A DNA stretch of 64,000 bases. It comes from Sinotaia quadrata. Lineage: Eukaryota > Mollusca > Gastropoda > Architaenioglossa > Viviparidae. Of the stretch, positions 12,160-25,106 are shown piece by piece. The position numbers and the translations under genes were made by a program. Location: positions 108,820,860-108,884,859 of the forward strand of contig CM054181.1 in the NCBI GenBank assembly GCA_028829895.1, given 5' to 3'. The notes below the pieces were generated by a model. The model was not told where the DNA came from. It searched no databases and saw only the letters and a program-made list of their open reading frames with translations. The stretch's first letter is position 1. Every line of letters starts with the position of its first letter.

Positions 12160-12690
12160 CCTCCATGTTTTGTCTCAGCAGTGTATTTTATCTCATTTGT
12201 TTTGCATCAGCTTTATTTTGTACCCTGTCAGTAATTCCCCCCTCCATACCCGACAGTTTTGTGATCGGCATTTATTTTGTGTTTTATTTCCTGTCAATGT
12301 TTCCCCCCCACCCCGACAGTGTATCCCGTCACTGTTCTGTAACCTGTCAGTGTATGAACAGTGTCTTACAGCAGTGGGTTTTTTTTTTGTTTTGTTTTGT
12401 ATCCCACCAGTATTGTGTAACAACAGTGTTGTATGTCAGCAGTGTTCTATTTTCCGTCAGTGTTTTGTATTAGCAATGGGGTTTTTCTTTTGTTTTGTAT
12501 CCAACCAGTGTTGTATGTCAGCAGTGTTGTGTATCAGCAGTGTTTTGTGTGTCAGCAATATTGTATGTCAGCAGTGTTCTATTTTCCGTCAGTGTTTTGT
12601 ATCAGCAGTGTTGTGTGTCAGCAATATTGTATGTCAGCAGTGTTCTATTTTCCGTCAGTGTTGTGTATCAGCAGTGTTTACAGTGCAACT
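12160..12690. repeat. CAGTGTT-based minisatellite with 66-bp higher-order unit
   Basis: Basic units of about 15-18 bp (GTATGTCAGCAGTGTT) are organised at 12500-12670 into a 66-bp super-unit. TTCTATTTTCCGTCAGTG recurs at 12577 and 12643. Earlier copies from 12160 are more decayed. The 221-codon Cys/Ser/Val-rich open frame at 12098-12763 is largely this repeat. Confidence 0.9.
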
Positions 12691-13034
12691 CGGATCGCAC
12701 AGCACAAAACGACGTTATAGTAAATGTTATCTGACTTGGTTAGTAATCGAGTGTCGAAATTAATCTTTCACATCAAAATAAAAACAGAGCTTTGAAAAAA
12801 AAATATGTGCAACATTTTTAAAAACATTTTTATTCATGCATCGCATTCTATTGAAAGTTATTATGGCATATAAATCGGTTTTATTTTCAAATATTTTTAT
12901 GAGTGTCAGTTTGGTAAATTTAAAGCAATGCGAATCGTTTGCCACGAGCTTTCAATTTAGGTTTCGTGAGGCGGCGAAAAACTTATGCTAGATTTGCTAT
13001 TTCACTCATTTCGGTAAGTAGTAGAACTTCTCAA
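12691..13034. other. Unique AT-rich intronic sequence
   Basis: Nothing recognised. Confidence 0.4.
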
Positions 13035-13190
13035 TAATTACCTTTGTTACTATATTGCTATATGGGCTGTGTTCTTGACTCAATGTATTACTTGGTTACT
13101 ATATTGTTATATGGGCTGTGTTCATTACTCAATGTATTACATGGTTACTATCTTGTTATATGGGCTGTGTTCATTAGTCAATGTATGTCT
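13035..13190. repeat. 49-bp minisatellite, 3 copies
   Basis: TATGGGCTGTGTTC starts at 13061, 13110 and 13159. Confidence 0.93.
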
Positions 13191-13309
13191 ATATTAATTC
13201 TTGTTTTGCGGCTTATCTGATGTTGTGCGCAACTTACTCTTTTAAAACCTTCATTTTTAAAATTCTCACTTAATTCTTCTCTTTCTTAATACTTATATTA
13301 TTTAACAGC

Positions 13310-13850
13310 TGCTTTATTTATTGTACGTCTACTTAATAACTTATTTAATGTACATCTACCTTAACAACTTATTTAACCTACGTCATACTTAATTTAATGT
13401 ACGTCAAACTTAACTTATTTAATGTACGCATTACTTAACTTATTTAATGTACGCATTACTTAACTTATTTAATGTACGCATTACTTAACTTATTTAATGT
13501 ACGCATTACTTAATTTAATATACGTCATACTTAACTTATTTAATGTACGTATTAATTTAATGTCATACTTAATTATTTAATGTACGTCATACTTGACACC
13601 TTATTTAACGTACGTTATACTTAACAACTTATTTAATGTACGTCTTACCGTAACAATTTATTTAATGTACGTCATACTTGGCACCTTATTTAATGTACGT
13701 CATACTTAACTTATTTAATGTACGTCAAACTTAACAACTTATTTAATGTACGTCTACATTCACAACTTATTTAATGTACGTCTACATTCACAACTTATTT
13801 AATGTACGTCTACCTTTACAACTTATTTAATGTACGTCTTCCTTAATATG
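13310..13850. repeat. Minisatellite, about 25 bp, TTATTTAATGTACG core
   Basis: Exact 25-bp spacing at 13441-13500. Variable spacing elsewhere, with CATACTTAAC, CTACATTCAC or CTACCTT spacers. About 20 copies. Confidence 0.93.
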
Positions 13851-14369
13851 CGTTTTATTTATCTTCTCCTTAGGACTCGCTCTTAACAAGCTGTTGTAGT
13901 TAGTATTGTATAATTTATAGTAATAAATACTTATACAGTCGGCCATAGTTGTATCCATTTGTTTTACACAAGTTGTAATGGTTTATATTTTGCTTAGGTG
14001 ATCTATTTACATATGCTGGCGCTTTTTGCTCATAAAATAAATAACAGCATTTTCATCGTTTGACCCCATGTCCATGACTTTCATCCATCACAAGGTCATG
14101 CCTGCAACCCTAATTTATTCTGGTTACAGAGTTTTGGAAGTTACTCTAATTATAATTAATTCTTTGATTAATGAACCATCGTACGCTGTCTGGCACTGTC
14201 CGATAAAGTCTTTACAGAAGTTACTGGTTGCCTAGAAAATCTGTATCTTAGCTGTTTGACTGAAGACTGCATATCTGTGTTGATTGTAAATGTCCCTGTC
14301 TGTACAAGGAAAGTCTGAAAAACGTGTATGGGCCGAGAGCTATTAACTCACTTGTATTAAGGCGTATTT
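13851..14369. other. Unique intronic sequence
   Basis: Nothing recognised. Confidence 0.4.
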
Positions 14370-15120
14370 CCGCTTGTTGAATGAGTGGAGAAATCTGATT
14401 GGACTAAGGGACTGTACTCTCTGTGAATATGATAATTGAATAGGAAAATTTGGCTCAAGTAATTGGACTGAGGATTGTACCTCTGTTATGCTAAATAAAT
14501 AAGAAAATCTTGCTCCAAGTCACTGGACTGACTGTAACTTTATTCTGATAAATAGGAAAATCTTGCTCTCTGGTATTGGACCAAAGGCTGTAACTGTATT
14601 GTGTTAAATAAGTAAGATCATCCTGTTGTAATCTTTGGGACTAAAGTGTATAACGTTATTATGTTAATGATATAGGTAAATATTGCGTAAACCATTGGAT
14701 AAATATGATAAATAAGTAGGAATATTTTGCTCTAAAATATTGTACTACAGGCTGTAACTGTGCTTTGTTAAATAATTAGGAACATCTTGCTGTAATCTAC
14801 TGGACTAAGGGCTATAACTCAGTTAAGTCTTTCAGTAAGCTGTTACTAACAGCTATAACTCTGTTCTACTAACTAAATATGAAAATCTTTCTCTGAGCTA
14901 TTGGACTAATAGCTAAAACTCCGTTATATTAAATAAACAAGAATATCTGCAAGCTATTGGTCTAAGGGCTGTAAATCTATTATGTTTAGAAAATAGGAAT
15001 ATATTTCTACGAGGGCTATAACTCTGTTGTGCTGGATAAATAGAAAATTCTTTGTGTAAGCTATTGGACTAAGGGTCTATAACTCTGGTCTATATTATAG
15101 AAGTAGGAAATTCTAGCCAG
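14370..15120. repeat. Old tandem array, unit about 60 bp
   Basis: Loosely conserved pieces ATTGGACTAAGGGCTGTAAC, CTGTTATG, TAAATAAGTAGGAA and ATCTTGCTC recur about 12 times in the same order. Confidence 0.8.
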
Positions 15121-15414
15121 AACTAAATATCATTAAGTGAAAGTTAATACTTAGTCAGGTAATAACTGGTGATAACAGTAATAACACTCTTTCCCTAATG
15201 AACAGTCACCATCGCATTGTCTAGTATTAACAGGATTTAGTTAAATATATTGAAAGTGGCAATATATAGAGTTCATTTACGCGTATGTCTTATGAGAATC
15301 ATCAGTTGCAAATTGTTAGATAATTTGAGAAAAATGGCAGTATAGCAGTTCTCTTCAGGATTAAAGGCGCATTAAACTCTGGAATACTTACTACATGTTT
15401 TTTTGCAGTTTATT

Positions 15415-15690
15415 TATCTATCTTTCTATCTTTTGTCCCCCCCCCCTCTCTTGTCTCTCTCCGTTCGTACTTTCTCTCTCCCCTTTCTCCCGTCTCTCTT
15501 TCTCTTTCATTTTCTCTCCTTTCTTGCTCCCCCCTCTTACTTTCTTTCTCATTTCTCTCTACAATTTCTCCCTCTCCTTTCTCTCTCTCCTCTTCCCTCT
15601 TACTTTGTTCCTCATTTCTCTTACAACTTCTCTCTCTTCTATATCTCTCTCCCTTCTCTTTCTTTCTCCGTCCTCTCTACCCTCTTTCTT
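15415..15690. repeat. Polypyrimidine low-complexity tract
   Basis: CT-rich on the + strand with CTCTCTCCCTTTCTC-like blocks. The two Ser/Leu/Pro/Phe frames of about 100 codons are artefacts. Confidence 0.9.
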
Positions 15691-17269
15691 GCACTAACAC
15701 ACACGTAGACCTATGGACAGTTAAATTCAAATTGGCCTTATTCTTTTCATGTTAATCTCGTCTTTATTGTTGTGTTTGTGTTTTTCTCTCCTCTCTGTTG
15801 TTTTTCTCTCCTCTAACTGCCAGATCGATGTTAAAACACTAAAGTCCTGACCTATTTTTATTAACAATCGAGAACAGACCGACGTATTATTTGTCCGGTG
15901 ATAATTTTCTTTTTAATCCATTTTTATTTTTGTCTTCGTCTCCTGCCGTAAAACGTGAATGGCCTGTGTTTGCGTGTGCTTCAAAAACAGATTAACCGAT
16001 ATTTTAGTTCACCAAACCCGCAGCCAGGGTTCTTTCTTTTTCTTCCTCAAGAAATGCACATCATAGTAATGATAAAAAATAAAATGCCCTCCTCTGAACT
16101 GATTACATTTTTATGTAAAATCGTCGTGTTTGCTAGTATACTATTCGATGAATTAGAAAAGGCTTCGGAGACATTAGCAGTAGTTGTCCAAAGAAATGGC
16201 AGCTTAACGTAAGGGTTGTTTTTATTATTTTATTTTTGGGGGGTGGGGTGTTTTTACTATATGAGTTTTGTATTCGAATTTGGATGGCAGGATATATATT
16301 GTTTCGCGCGTGTTATGCTTAGAGACCTCAGAAAAGGTATTTTTTTATCCCCAGGTAAGTGCTGGAAATTTTGCTATTTATTCTGTGTCCGGCAGTGATC
16401 TCCCCTGTGAAAGCAACAAAATCCTCGCTACAGTCTCAGCAATGACAGAACAGCGTGAGCGACTTCGACGCCGATTCCCGGCGCTGACTCGCGACTCGCG
16501 CACGGAGACAAGCCTTCTTTTGCAGCCACCACCCTCTCCCCCCATCCCCCCACACACAAACACTATTTTTTTTCTTAAAACTCGGTCACTGTTCAAGGTC
16601 CTTCGTTACCGTGTATGCAGTTATTAATTTCTTTATACGGTGTTCTAGACATTTAATTTCTCAAAAAAGAAAATAAAGGCTTTTATTTTCTGGCTGTCAC
16701 TGTATTGCTGGGGAGAGCGGCTGGCTGTTACCAGACTGTTTGTTTGTTTTTCTTTCCATTTAGGGATCAAAACTTGGGTATAGTGTGGGCTGGGTGAAAG
16801 ATTAGTTGGGAGTGGGGAGATTTAGACAATGGTAGTTAAGTACCTTTGCGTGGAGAGCTCCTTCTTATTTTAATCTAAAGAGTAGTGTATTTATCATTTC
16901 TTTTATTGATAAAAGACAAAAGAAAAGACTAAATAAATCTTAAAATTACTTGCAGAATTCATAATGCATCGAAGGAAAGAAATTTAAAGTAATTAATAAT
17001 ATTGTATGAAAGTTTTGAGGGAAAACAGCAAAACAATTTCATTCTTGTTACCAGTGCAACGAGAGCTGCAGTCATTCCTGCTTGCTTCTTTACTAGAAAC
17101 TATTGCTAGTTCAAAGGGAAACCTCTTTGTTAAGTGACGATACGGCTACAGAGAGTGGGATTCTAATTTCTTAGAATTAGGAATAGGAAATAAATAGGAA
17201 ACAAATTCTCAGTAAAATTGCCCATTGAAAAGTAATTCGCAATCGTTCAACTGACACCGTTCATATTTT
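15691..17269. other. Unique intronic sequence
   Basis: The longest unique stretch of intron 1. A locally GC-richer segment at 16430-16510 lies in a 119-codon + frame (16268-16627) with no recognisable domain. A G-run (TGGGGGGTGGGG) lies near 16236. Confidence 0.4.
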
Positions 17270-17274
17270 CCCAC

Positions 17275-17870
17275 GTTTGGCTAGAACATTTGCATAGTCA
17301 CTTTACAATGCCTGATTGGAACATTTGCCATAGTCACTTTACAATGCCTGATTGGAACATTTGCCATAGTCACTTTCCAATGCCTGATTAGAACATTTGC
17401 CATAGTCATTGCACAATGCCTGATTAGAACATTTACCATTGTCATTGCACAATGCCTGTTTAGAACATTTGCCATAGTCACTTCACAATGCCTAATTAGA
17501 ACATTTATTTTATGTCATTTCTTAATGCGCGATTAAGATATGTACTAATGTCAGTTCTCCAAGCCTGATTAGAACATTTACCATTATGTCAGGTCTCTAT
17601 CCTGTTTAGAAATGTAATATTTTAAGATAGTTCTCTGAACACGATTAAGAACTTTACTACATAACACATTCTGTGTCAGATTAAACCATTTGCTTCTGTA
17701 AGATATGTCTGCAATTGGTCATGGTATTAATATTTATAACAAATTTATCAATATTTCATCCAGAAATGTAATTACAAGACTGCTTTCTGTGCTTGCTTAA
17801 GAAATTTACTACTTTAAGACATTTCCCTAGGTCAGATTGAAACATTTACATCTGTAAGATATTTCTCTAA
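17275..17870. repeat. 36-bp minisatellite decaying downstream
   Basis: ACAATGCCTGATTGGAACAT repeats every 36 bp from 17305 to about 17500, then degrades to GATTAGAACATTTACCA-like copies up to about 17870. Confidence 0.88.
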
Positions 17871-19019
17871 ATGACCGGGGGGAAGAGGGGAGGGATATTA
17901 AAACCAGCCAACAGCCTCAAGCACAACATAGCATAACGATGTTAGACTTTTCTCTGGGTTCTCATCCAAATATGAAAACCTGGTGCCTTTATAGTAAGCA
18001 TTACAAGACAATAACTACGTTCTGTGTTTGCTAAGTGCCCGGACAGCTACGTGACGTTTACCGGAAGTAACTAAAACACGTTGCACGCACTGCTTGGTTT
18101 TACTGATATAAATTGTTACACATTTCTTGCAGACCATTTTTTTTTTTTTGGCGTGTCGCCAGTCTTAAGGAAACGGAAGCGTCGCATGTTCTGAGTAATG
18201 CTGAGTAACATTCTTTGATAAATCTGATGCAGTTTTCTTTATTACACTTTCTTCGAAAGGCTTACGCGAGAAGACTACGGTACTTAAGTAGAAACAGACA
18301 GCCACACTTAGACGCATACCGTAGCCATGTAGATAAACAGATGAAGTGGTGTGGAGTACACAAACAGCCTCAAGCAGACACACATGCAACACCGAACAGC
18401 TTTATTCCAGTGTAGTGATGACAAAGCAGTGAGACACGCATATAAATTATTGGCCCTGTGCTAGATATTATTTTTCTTTTCCGCAGTCCTTAACATCAGA
18501 AAAACAACAAAACGCAAGAAAAAAAACAAATACTTCATTTAATTTGTTTCCTTGCAAAACACTTCGAGTACCATAAATAAACTCAGCAACTCAGTTTTTA
18601 ACAGTTGTCATAAAACAGAAAGCAATAGAGAACAATCACAATCGCTGTAGATGGTTGTGCTGCATTTGGCCTATTTACATCTGTTTCCTCAATCGCTTCC
18701 TCTTTTCAGTGGCCATTTCTTTGGAGTCCTACTCTATTGCTCTTCAGGGTGAAAGTCACTTTTATGAATTCTTTGACGAAAAGCAGACACGATACTTCGT
18801 CTCAAAGAATACGCGGGCGATAACAGTTCAGAAGTCGGCGTGCATGGAGACCAGATCAGCTGTACCAAAGAGGGACGAGAAAGGTCGAAAAGCAATGCAT
18901 TGTGACGTAGTTCAAAAACTAGGAGCTAGGACTTAGTCTGGTTGCAGCAGATTGCATTCACACAGCACTAGTTTATCCGCTGACATTTGCCCTCCGATTG
19001 CAGAGGCGGGTGGTTTTCG
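17871..19019. other. Unique intronic sequence
   Basis: A 93-codon + frame at 18655-18936 (contains FYEFFDEKQTRYFVSKN) is not recognised. No start, splice or homology support. Confidence 0.35.
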
Positions 19020-19024
19020 TTTTG

Positions 19025-19345
19025 TTTCGTTTTGTTTTTGTTTGTTTCTTGTTGTATGTTTGTTACATTCTATGTTTGGAGTTATCGTGTTGTAACGCGT
19101 TTTGTTTGTTACATTCTGTGTTTGAAGTCATCCTGTAGTAACGCGTTTTGTTTATTACATTCTATGTTTGAAGTAATCGTGCTGTGACGCGTTTTGTTTA
19201 TTACATTGTATGTTTGAAGTATTCGTGTTGTGACGCGTTTTGTTTGTTAAATGTATGTTTTAAGTCATCGAGCTGTGACGCGTTTTTGTTTGTTACATTG
19301 TATGTTTGAAGTATTCGTGTTGTGACGTGTTTTGTTTGTCCGAAA
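19025..19345. repeat. 46-bp minisatellite, about 7 copies
   Basis: ACGCGTTTTGTTTGTTACAT recurs at 46-bp spacing (19095, 19141 and on), with TATGTTTGAAGT and CGTGTTGTG between copies. Confidence 0.93.
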
Positions 19346-19379
19346 TCGAACTTTCATGTTTACGTTTTGTAAATCCGCG

Positions 19380-20230
19380 AATGAAGTAATAATAATGATG
19401 ATGGCTTCGATGATGAGATGATAACTATAATGATAACAATATTCGCAGTAATACTAACAACAGTATTACAGCAACTACTACAGTTACTTCTGCCACTACT
19501 ACCATCAAAAACTAATAATAATGGTATCTTTTACGACCAAAAAAAATACTGCTTCAACGACTACTAATATTGAAAATACTGTCACTACCTCCACTAATAC
19601 TACTAATAACAATCCATCTCTACCACTAACAATAATGCTACTATGCATCCTTCTACTATTAATGAGTCAAAAATTACTACCACTTCTATAGTTACTACCA
19701 AACATTATACTGCCACGATTACTACTAATAATAGCCTTAATGCCATTTACAGTACTATTTCTACTATACTACTCATACTGCCAGTACAACAGCTACTACT
19801 ATTAATAATTAATAATCATTTTGCCGTTACCACTGGTACTACTAGTAGTAATAATACTAATACTGCCACTACCTTTACTATTGCCTCTACTACTAATAGT
19901 AATAATAATAATATTGCCATACTATAACAGCCCTTGAAACTACTTCTGCCACTATTACTAATACTGCGATCACTGCTACTACTACTACTGATACTGCACT
20001 ACTTCTACTTCCATTACTACTACTACTTCCACTATTACTACTAATACTGCCACCACCACTAATAATAATAATGCCACAAGTACTATTAATATAAAACTAA
20101 TAATATTACTACCGTTACTACTACTACTGTCACTATTACTGCTAATACCTTTTGCTGCTACTACTAATGACGATGCAAACTAAACAATCATAATTACTAC
20201 TTACTACTGCTAAATAATATACTTCATAAC
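19380..20230. repeat. (ACT/AAT) trinucleotide-rich region
   Basis: Long imperfect tract of ACTACT, AATACT and ATTACTACT triplets. The Thr/Asn/Ser open frame at 19643-19927 is the repeat. Confidence 0.9.
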
Positions 20231-20299
20231 AACAACAAATATGAAGCTCCCCAAAACCTTTAGTCTTTGACATTTGGTAACCTTGTACCTTATAAGAAT

Positions 20300-20740
20300 C
20301 TTGTTCCCGGACCAGGCCTGGATGACTGTTATAGGTCAAGCCTGGATAAATTAATGTGGGTCTGGCCCGGATATAATGTGGACCAGGCCTGGATGACTGT
20401 TATAGGTCAAACCTGGATAAACTAATGTGGGTCTGACCCGGATATAATGTGGATCAGGCATGGACGAATGTTGTGAAGCCAGACCTGGATGATTGATGTG
20501 CAGCCAGACTTGGGTGACTTGTGAAGCCAAATCTGGGAAATTAATGTGGGCCAGGCCCGAATAACTAATCTGGACTAGGCCTGGAGGACTTTTTTGAAAT
20601 CAAACCTAGATAACTAGTATGGGCCATGCCTAGAACACTGTTGGAAGGCCAGGCCTGGACGACTGTTACTTTTGTAAGACCAGGCCTGTTGTTGGCCCAG
20701 ACCTGAATGCTTGTTAAGGAGCCAGGTCGTCAGCGATTTT
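20300..20740. repeat. GC-richer minisatellite with CCAGGCCTGG palindrome
   Basis: Two near-identical 71-bp units begin ACCAGGCCTGGATGACTGTT at 20311 and 20382. Further units of about 35 bp decay to 20740. Confidence 0.9.
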
Positions 20741-20825
20741 GCGAAAGTTGCACGTAGACATTAAGAAAAAAATAAATTAATCCGATCGACTCATTGCGTC
20801 GGACATGCACACTGACATTTTGTAA

Positions 20826-20932
20826 ATATAGCTCATTCTCTGGGGAAGTGTACCATTTAGTTACATGAAGTGCGATGTACATATAGCTCATTCTCTGGGG
20901 AAGTGTACCATTTAGTTACATGAAGTGCGAAA
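20826..20932. repeat. 55-bp perfect or near-perfect tandem duplication
   Basis: ATATAGCTCATTCTCTGGGG begins at 20826 and 20881. The copies end in AGTGCGA. Confidence 0.95.
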
Positions 20933-21920
20933 AATAAAGGTGAATTAAATCTAATTAATTTACATGTTATGTCTACAACAAGACCTAATGCTCATGTACA
21001 AACATAAGAAAAGATTAAAATGATAAAACTGTTGATGCTATAGGAGTTTGAAATATGTAAAAAGCATATATCTCTGTTGAAAACGTAGAAGCTTCAAAAC
21101 TTTAAGTGCAGAATTTTTCCGTAAAAAGAGCAATATAGATAACTAAAAGAATAGATCCCGACAAGTAGGCTTGTCATGTTACCACCCCCTTTGCCCATTA
21201 GAGTGACGTACGTGTGAGAGGCCCCAGCTGGGTCTTATAAGTATATATTTTCTTAAATCTCTTTGGACATGTGTGCTTATCTGCTCATTGATTTCACCAA
21301 ATTACAGTCTCTTGTCTCAAATATGACGCTTCAGATTGTTGTTTACTTAAAGAAAGACAGACAGACAAACCCTAACTGTATCATTATAAGACATGTGATC
21401 TCGATATATAAAATTAGTGATTTAGTTATAGAAGAATCTGAGAAAAAGCACCGAATAAAAGTAAAGAATAGGAATAAAATTATGCTAACCTCGTTTGCAA
21501 AAGATGCTATTACTTTAAAATGCTTGTAGCATAAATCTAATCTTTTCTATATTTAATTTAGGAATTAATTGTTGAACAAAATGTGTATTGTCACTTTCGA
21601 GGGAAATTTGCCATTTTTAAAATTTGTACATTTTTTAAAGAAGCCTTGCCTTTACAATTAACTGTTTAATAAAACATGCTCTGAATGCAATTAAAGTTTT
21701 GAAGAAAACTTCCCGTTTCACGTAAGCTAAGAATTGATTTTTCATTAGTACTGTTAAAGAAACAGAAAAAGAATTACACATTTCATCTATAGACTCTATA
21801 GGTTAAATAAAATTAGTGGTCTAAATAACACTGCTGCAGTTAACTAGGATTTATATACCAGATCTGTCGTTTAGCTGAGGTTAATTCAGGATCTGCATCT
21901 GTTATTGCTACAATTACTAG
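20933..21920. other. Unique AT-rich intronic sequence
   Basis: An 88-codon Lys-rich + frame at 21263-21529 is not recognised. Confidence 0.4.
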
Positions 21921-21924
21921 GATT

Positions 21925-22175
21925 CATCTATTCATTACTACATTTACTGGGAGATCAATTTCTTCTGTAGTTTAAATAGACATTACTACATCTACTAGAT
22001 CAATTTCTTCTGTAGCTTAAATAGCATTACTACATCTACTAGATCAATTTCTTCTGTAGCTTAAATAGCATTACTACATCTACTAGATCAATTTCTTCTG
22101 TAGCTTAATTAAATAGACATTACTACATCTACTAGATCAATTTCTTCTGTAGCTTAATTAAATAGACATTACTAT
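21925..22175. repeat. 44-bp minisatellite, about 6 copies
   Basis: CTACTAGATCAATTTCTTCT recurs at 44-bp spacing (for example CAATTT at 22001 and 22045). Later units carry an extra TTAA, about 50 bp. Confidence 0.93.
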
Positions 22176-22294
22176 AATGAAGGCAGAAATGCAACGCACG
22201 CGTAATTGCAATTGTTGTATGATGATAAATAATATCATTAAAATTGACATTAGGACCCCCCCCCCCGAAATGTACACTCTATGGTGTACGGCTG

Positions 22295-22448
22295 CGCAGC
22301 TCAAATGCCGCACACACGTTTTTTGGTAGTAAGGCCAAACAACCGCCAGTTCCGCACACAAGTTTTGGTAGCAAGGTCAAAACAACCGCCAGTTCCGCAC
22401 ACACGTTTTGGTAGCAAGGTCAAACAACCGCCAGTTCGCACACACATG
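22295..22448. repeat. 42-bp minisatellite, 4 copies
   Basis: TTTTGGTAGCAAGGTCAAAC starts at 22321, 22363 and 22406, with CCGCCAGTTCCGCACACA between copies. Confidence 0.93.
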
Positions 22449-23111
22449 AAAAACATTAGATGAACGTTGCCCCATAGTACCAGTGATAGAGGGAGGGTTC
22501 GATGAAAAAGAAAACAACAAATGAATATGGGTTCTCCCATCAGAACTTCGTACCACCAATGTCAGATTCTGATCCGTTCATTGGGGTTGAAGTCAACTAC
22601 ATCTGACATAACTTGCGTGTCGTCCAGAGAACTCGCACCATGTATATCGCTCACTAGTATTCTGTTCTTGATCACAAGAGCAGCATATCAGCAAGTGGAA
22701 AACTACACGATGCGAACACAACACTAGCATAATTCACCCTATTTACGGCCCTCCGTTTTTTCTTTCTTGTATTTTGTTTAGGTCAGAAAGAAAACTGCAA
22801 TTACCGTTCTCGACTGACGCATTGTCGGTTATAAATCTGTCTATTGCTAAACATTAGACCGAATTATTGCTAGAGCAAGTCGATCAATTAGAAACATGGT
22901 TGCTGCTGGGTTTTTGCCGCTGATGCCTGTAATGAGGGCAATAGTTGCGAAGAATTACTGTAAAATACGCAACTCAGTTTTGGCTAGTGAATCTCGCAAT
23001 TTCTTCTCACGTATCTGTTCAACCAGCAAGCAGTAGCTTTCTCTTCAAGCTACCTCTTAAAGGAGAAAAACTGACGTATGCCTAAAAAGGGGATGGGGGA
23101 ACATTCCTACC

Positions 23112-23113
<2 letters not shown>
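22449..23113. other. Unique intronic sequence
   Basis: Nothing recognised. Confidence 0.4.

Positions 23114-23172
<59 letters not shown>
23114..23172. repeat. (GA)n microsatellite
   Basis: About 29 GA dinucleotides, 3.35 kb before exon 2. Confidence 0.98.
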
Positions 23173-23174
<2 letters not shown>

Positions 23175-24156
23175 AGAATTTTAAACATGGAATCAAAGTT
23201 GCTCTTAGAAATATATTCCGTGTTCACTTTGCCTGCATTATTATTATCTTTGTAACAGTTCGTATGTGTGTTTGTCGGCAAAAGTCCAAATGGTGTCAGA
23301 GATTGCTGAGGAGTGAGATCAGTTAATACATTTTGAGTTGATTTTTTTTTTGATAAACAGGGCCTTTCGCCCTGTCTAATAGTTACAAAGCTTTACCATT
23401 GGTTTAGTGTCGTGCAGTTCTTTCCCTCCACATATTATATTATTATTATTATTATTATTATTATTATCATTTAAAATTATATTGAATTGAGCAATACATC
23501 GTGGGGAAATGTATTAACAAAAGCATTTCTTTAATTGTAAGTTTTGTTATATTTATTTCCCATTGTTGGTTATAATTTTATAACAAATCTGTTGCCATTA
23601 ATTTTCCGATATACATGTCTGGCATGGCATATTTAGCTTCTGAATGCATGTCTAAAGTCGAAACGTCTCCATCTGCAGCTCTATGAATTGTTTGTGTAAC
23701 GGTCAGCTACTGGCAGACCTGTTCTAGGCGCCTGAATATTTAGGACACTGTTTGGAGTGCTTGATACTTAAGATATTCTATCGATCACACAGTGAAATTT
23801 CCCTCCACTTCCACCGCCACTCCACCCCCACCACGCAACGGAGCCCAGACAGTATAGGTTTCAATGAGGTGTCAACATCAATTCAAATACAGTATCGATC
23901 GGAGACCGCGAAGAAACCATTTAGCTTTACACTCTGCACGTGCTGCGCGGCATGTTGAGTTCTAGCTGCAGTCGATACGTTATCGGGTCAAGGACGGGGG
24001 GAGGCAACTCTGTTTGGACTTTATCTTAGTCTTAACTTCTCTTTTTTTTCCACGTAAAGACTTCTTTTTAAAAGCAATGCCCAAAACGTGAGCCTCCCAG
24101 AACAGCTCTGGCTTATTACTCATTTTAGTTTAATTATTTTTAAAATTTATTTATTG
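23173..24156. other. Unique intronic sequence
   Basis: Contains a (TTA)n tract at about 23440-23468. No gene recognised. Confidence 0.4.
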
Positions 24157-24690
24157 TGACGCCAACGCTACCTAAAGTTAGTGGTTTATTATTATTATTT
24201 ATTAATCATCCATAACTAATTACAAGTAATAAGAATCTTAATTCACGTCTTTAATAATTATCTAGAAGACACCATTCGTCTCTCTCATTTGGCGGATATG
24301 CGGGCCCTGTAAGCTTATTCCATTCTTTCTTTATCAGTCAGTTAACTTATCTTAAGCTAACCGTCACCTTTATGACCAGACTAGAGTTATTCAAATTCGA
24401 AGTGATTAGTATAGAGTGCTTCTTCAACAAAGAAACTTCCAGCCATCCCCAATGGATGATTTTGTAAGAACAATGGGAGACTATTAATCAGAGAACTACT
24501 CGTCCAATTGGAACTGGTTTGGATTGCATCAGCAATTTTCTCAACTGGAGCTGTTTACTTCAACTCTGATACTTACGAAAAATACCATCAAAAGGAGAGT
24601 CCAAGGCCAGGTCACTTTTGACAATTTAACAATTTATATATAACAATTATGTCTAAAAATAGGGATAGGTAAATGCATTCCGCCACATTT
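24157..24690 (+). mobile_element. Interspersed repeat, short copy (unclassified)
   Basis: Aligns by eye to 58769-60490 in two blocks. Left block: GTGACGCC...ATTATTATTTATTAAT...AAGAATCTTAATT...GTCTCTC. Right block: TTCTTTCTTTATCAGTCAGT, then GGTTTGGATTGCATCAGCAA, TTTAACAATTTATAT and ATAGGGATA. About 1.2 kb present between the blocks in the other copy is missing here. No transposase, reverse transcriptase, terminal inverted repeats or target duplication were identified. Confidence 0.75.
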
Positions 24691-24934
24691 ATAATAATAC
24701 AATAAATTTTATTGAACGATCTTGTGTGTTTGCGAATTTAAAACGATTGAATAACGTTTCAGTTTAATGTTTGATATGTTTTCAATAGGTTTGTTTGCAT
24801 TTTTAATATCCTGTTTTTGTGGTAGATGTTAAATTGTAGACTGAAAATGTATAGTTATAAGTTGATTAAAAATTCTGTGAGCAATGCTGCATCTTCATTT
24901 TTTTCGTTTCTTTTCCTATCATTTCTATCACCAT

Positions 24935-25045
24935 CCATTCCGTCAGTCTGTCTATCTATCTGTCTGTCTATCTTTTCTCCACTATTTCATGTAAAATTTT
25001 AATCCATTAAAATAAAAAATTGAACAGAATTATGCAAAAAGATTT

Positions 25046-25106
<61 letters not shown>

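Noticed and set aside
12098..12763. 221-codon + open frame, Cys/Val/Ser-rich
   Set aside because: It is largely a translation of the CAGTGTT minisatellite, which happens to lack stops in this frame. Composition is periodic and there is no domain.
16268..16627. 119-codon + frame with a GC-richer centre
   Set aside because: No domain, no splice-consistent boundaries and no relation to junctophilin.
18655..18936. 93-codon + frame
   Set aside because: Balanced composition but no recognisable motif or support. Expected by chance in 64 kb.
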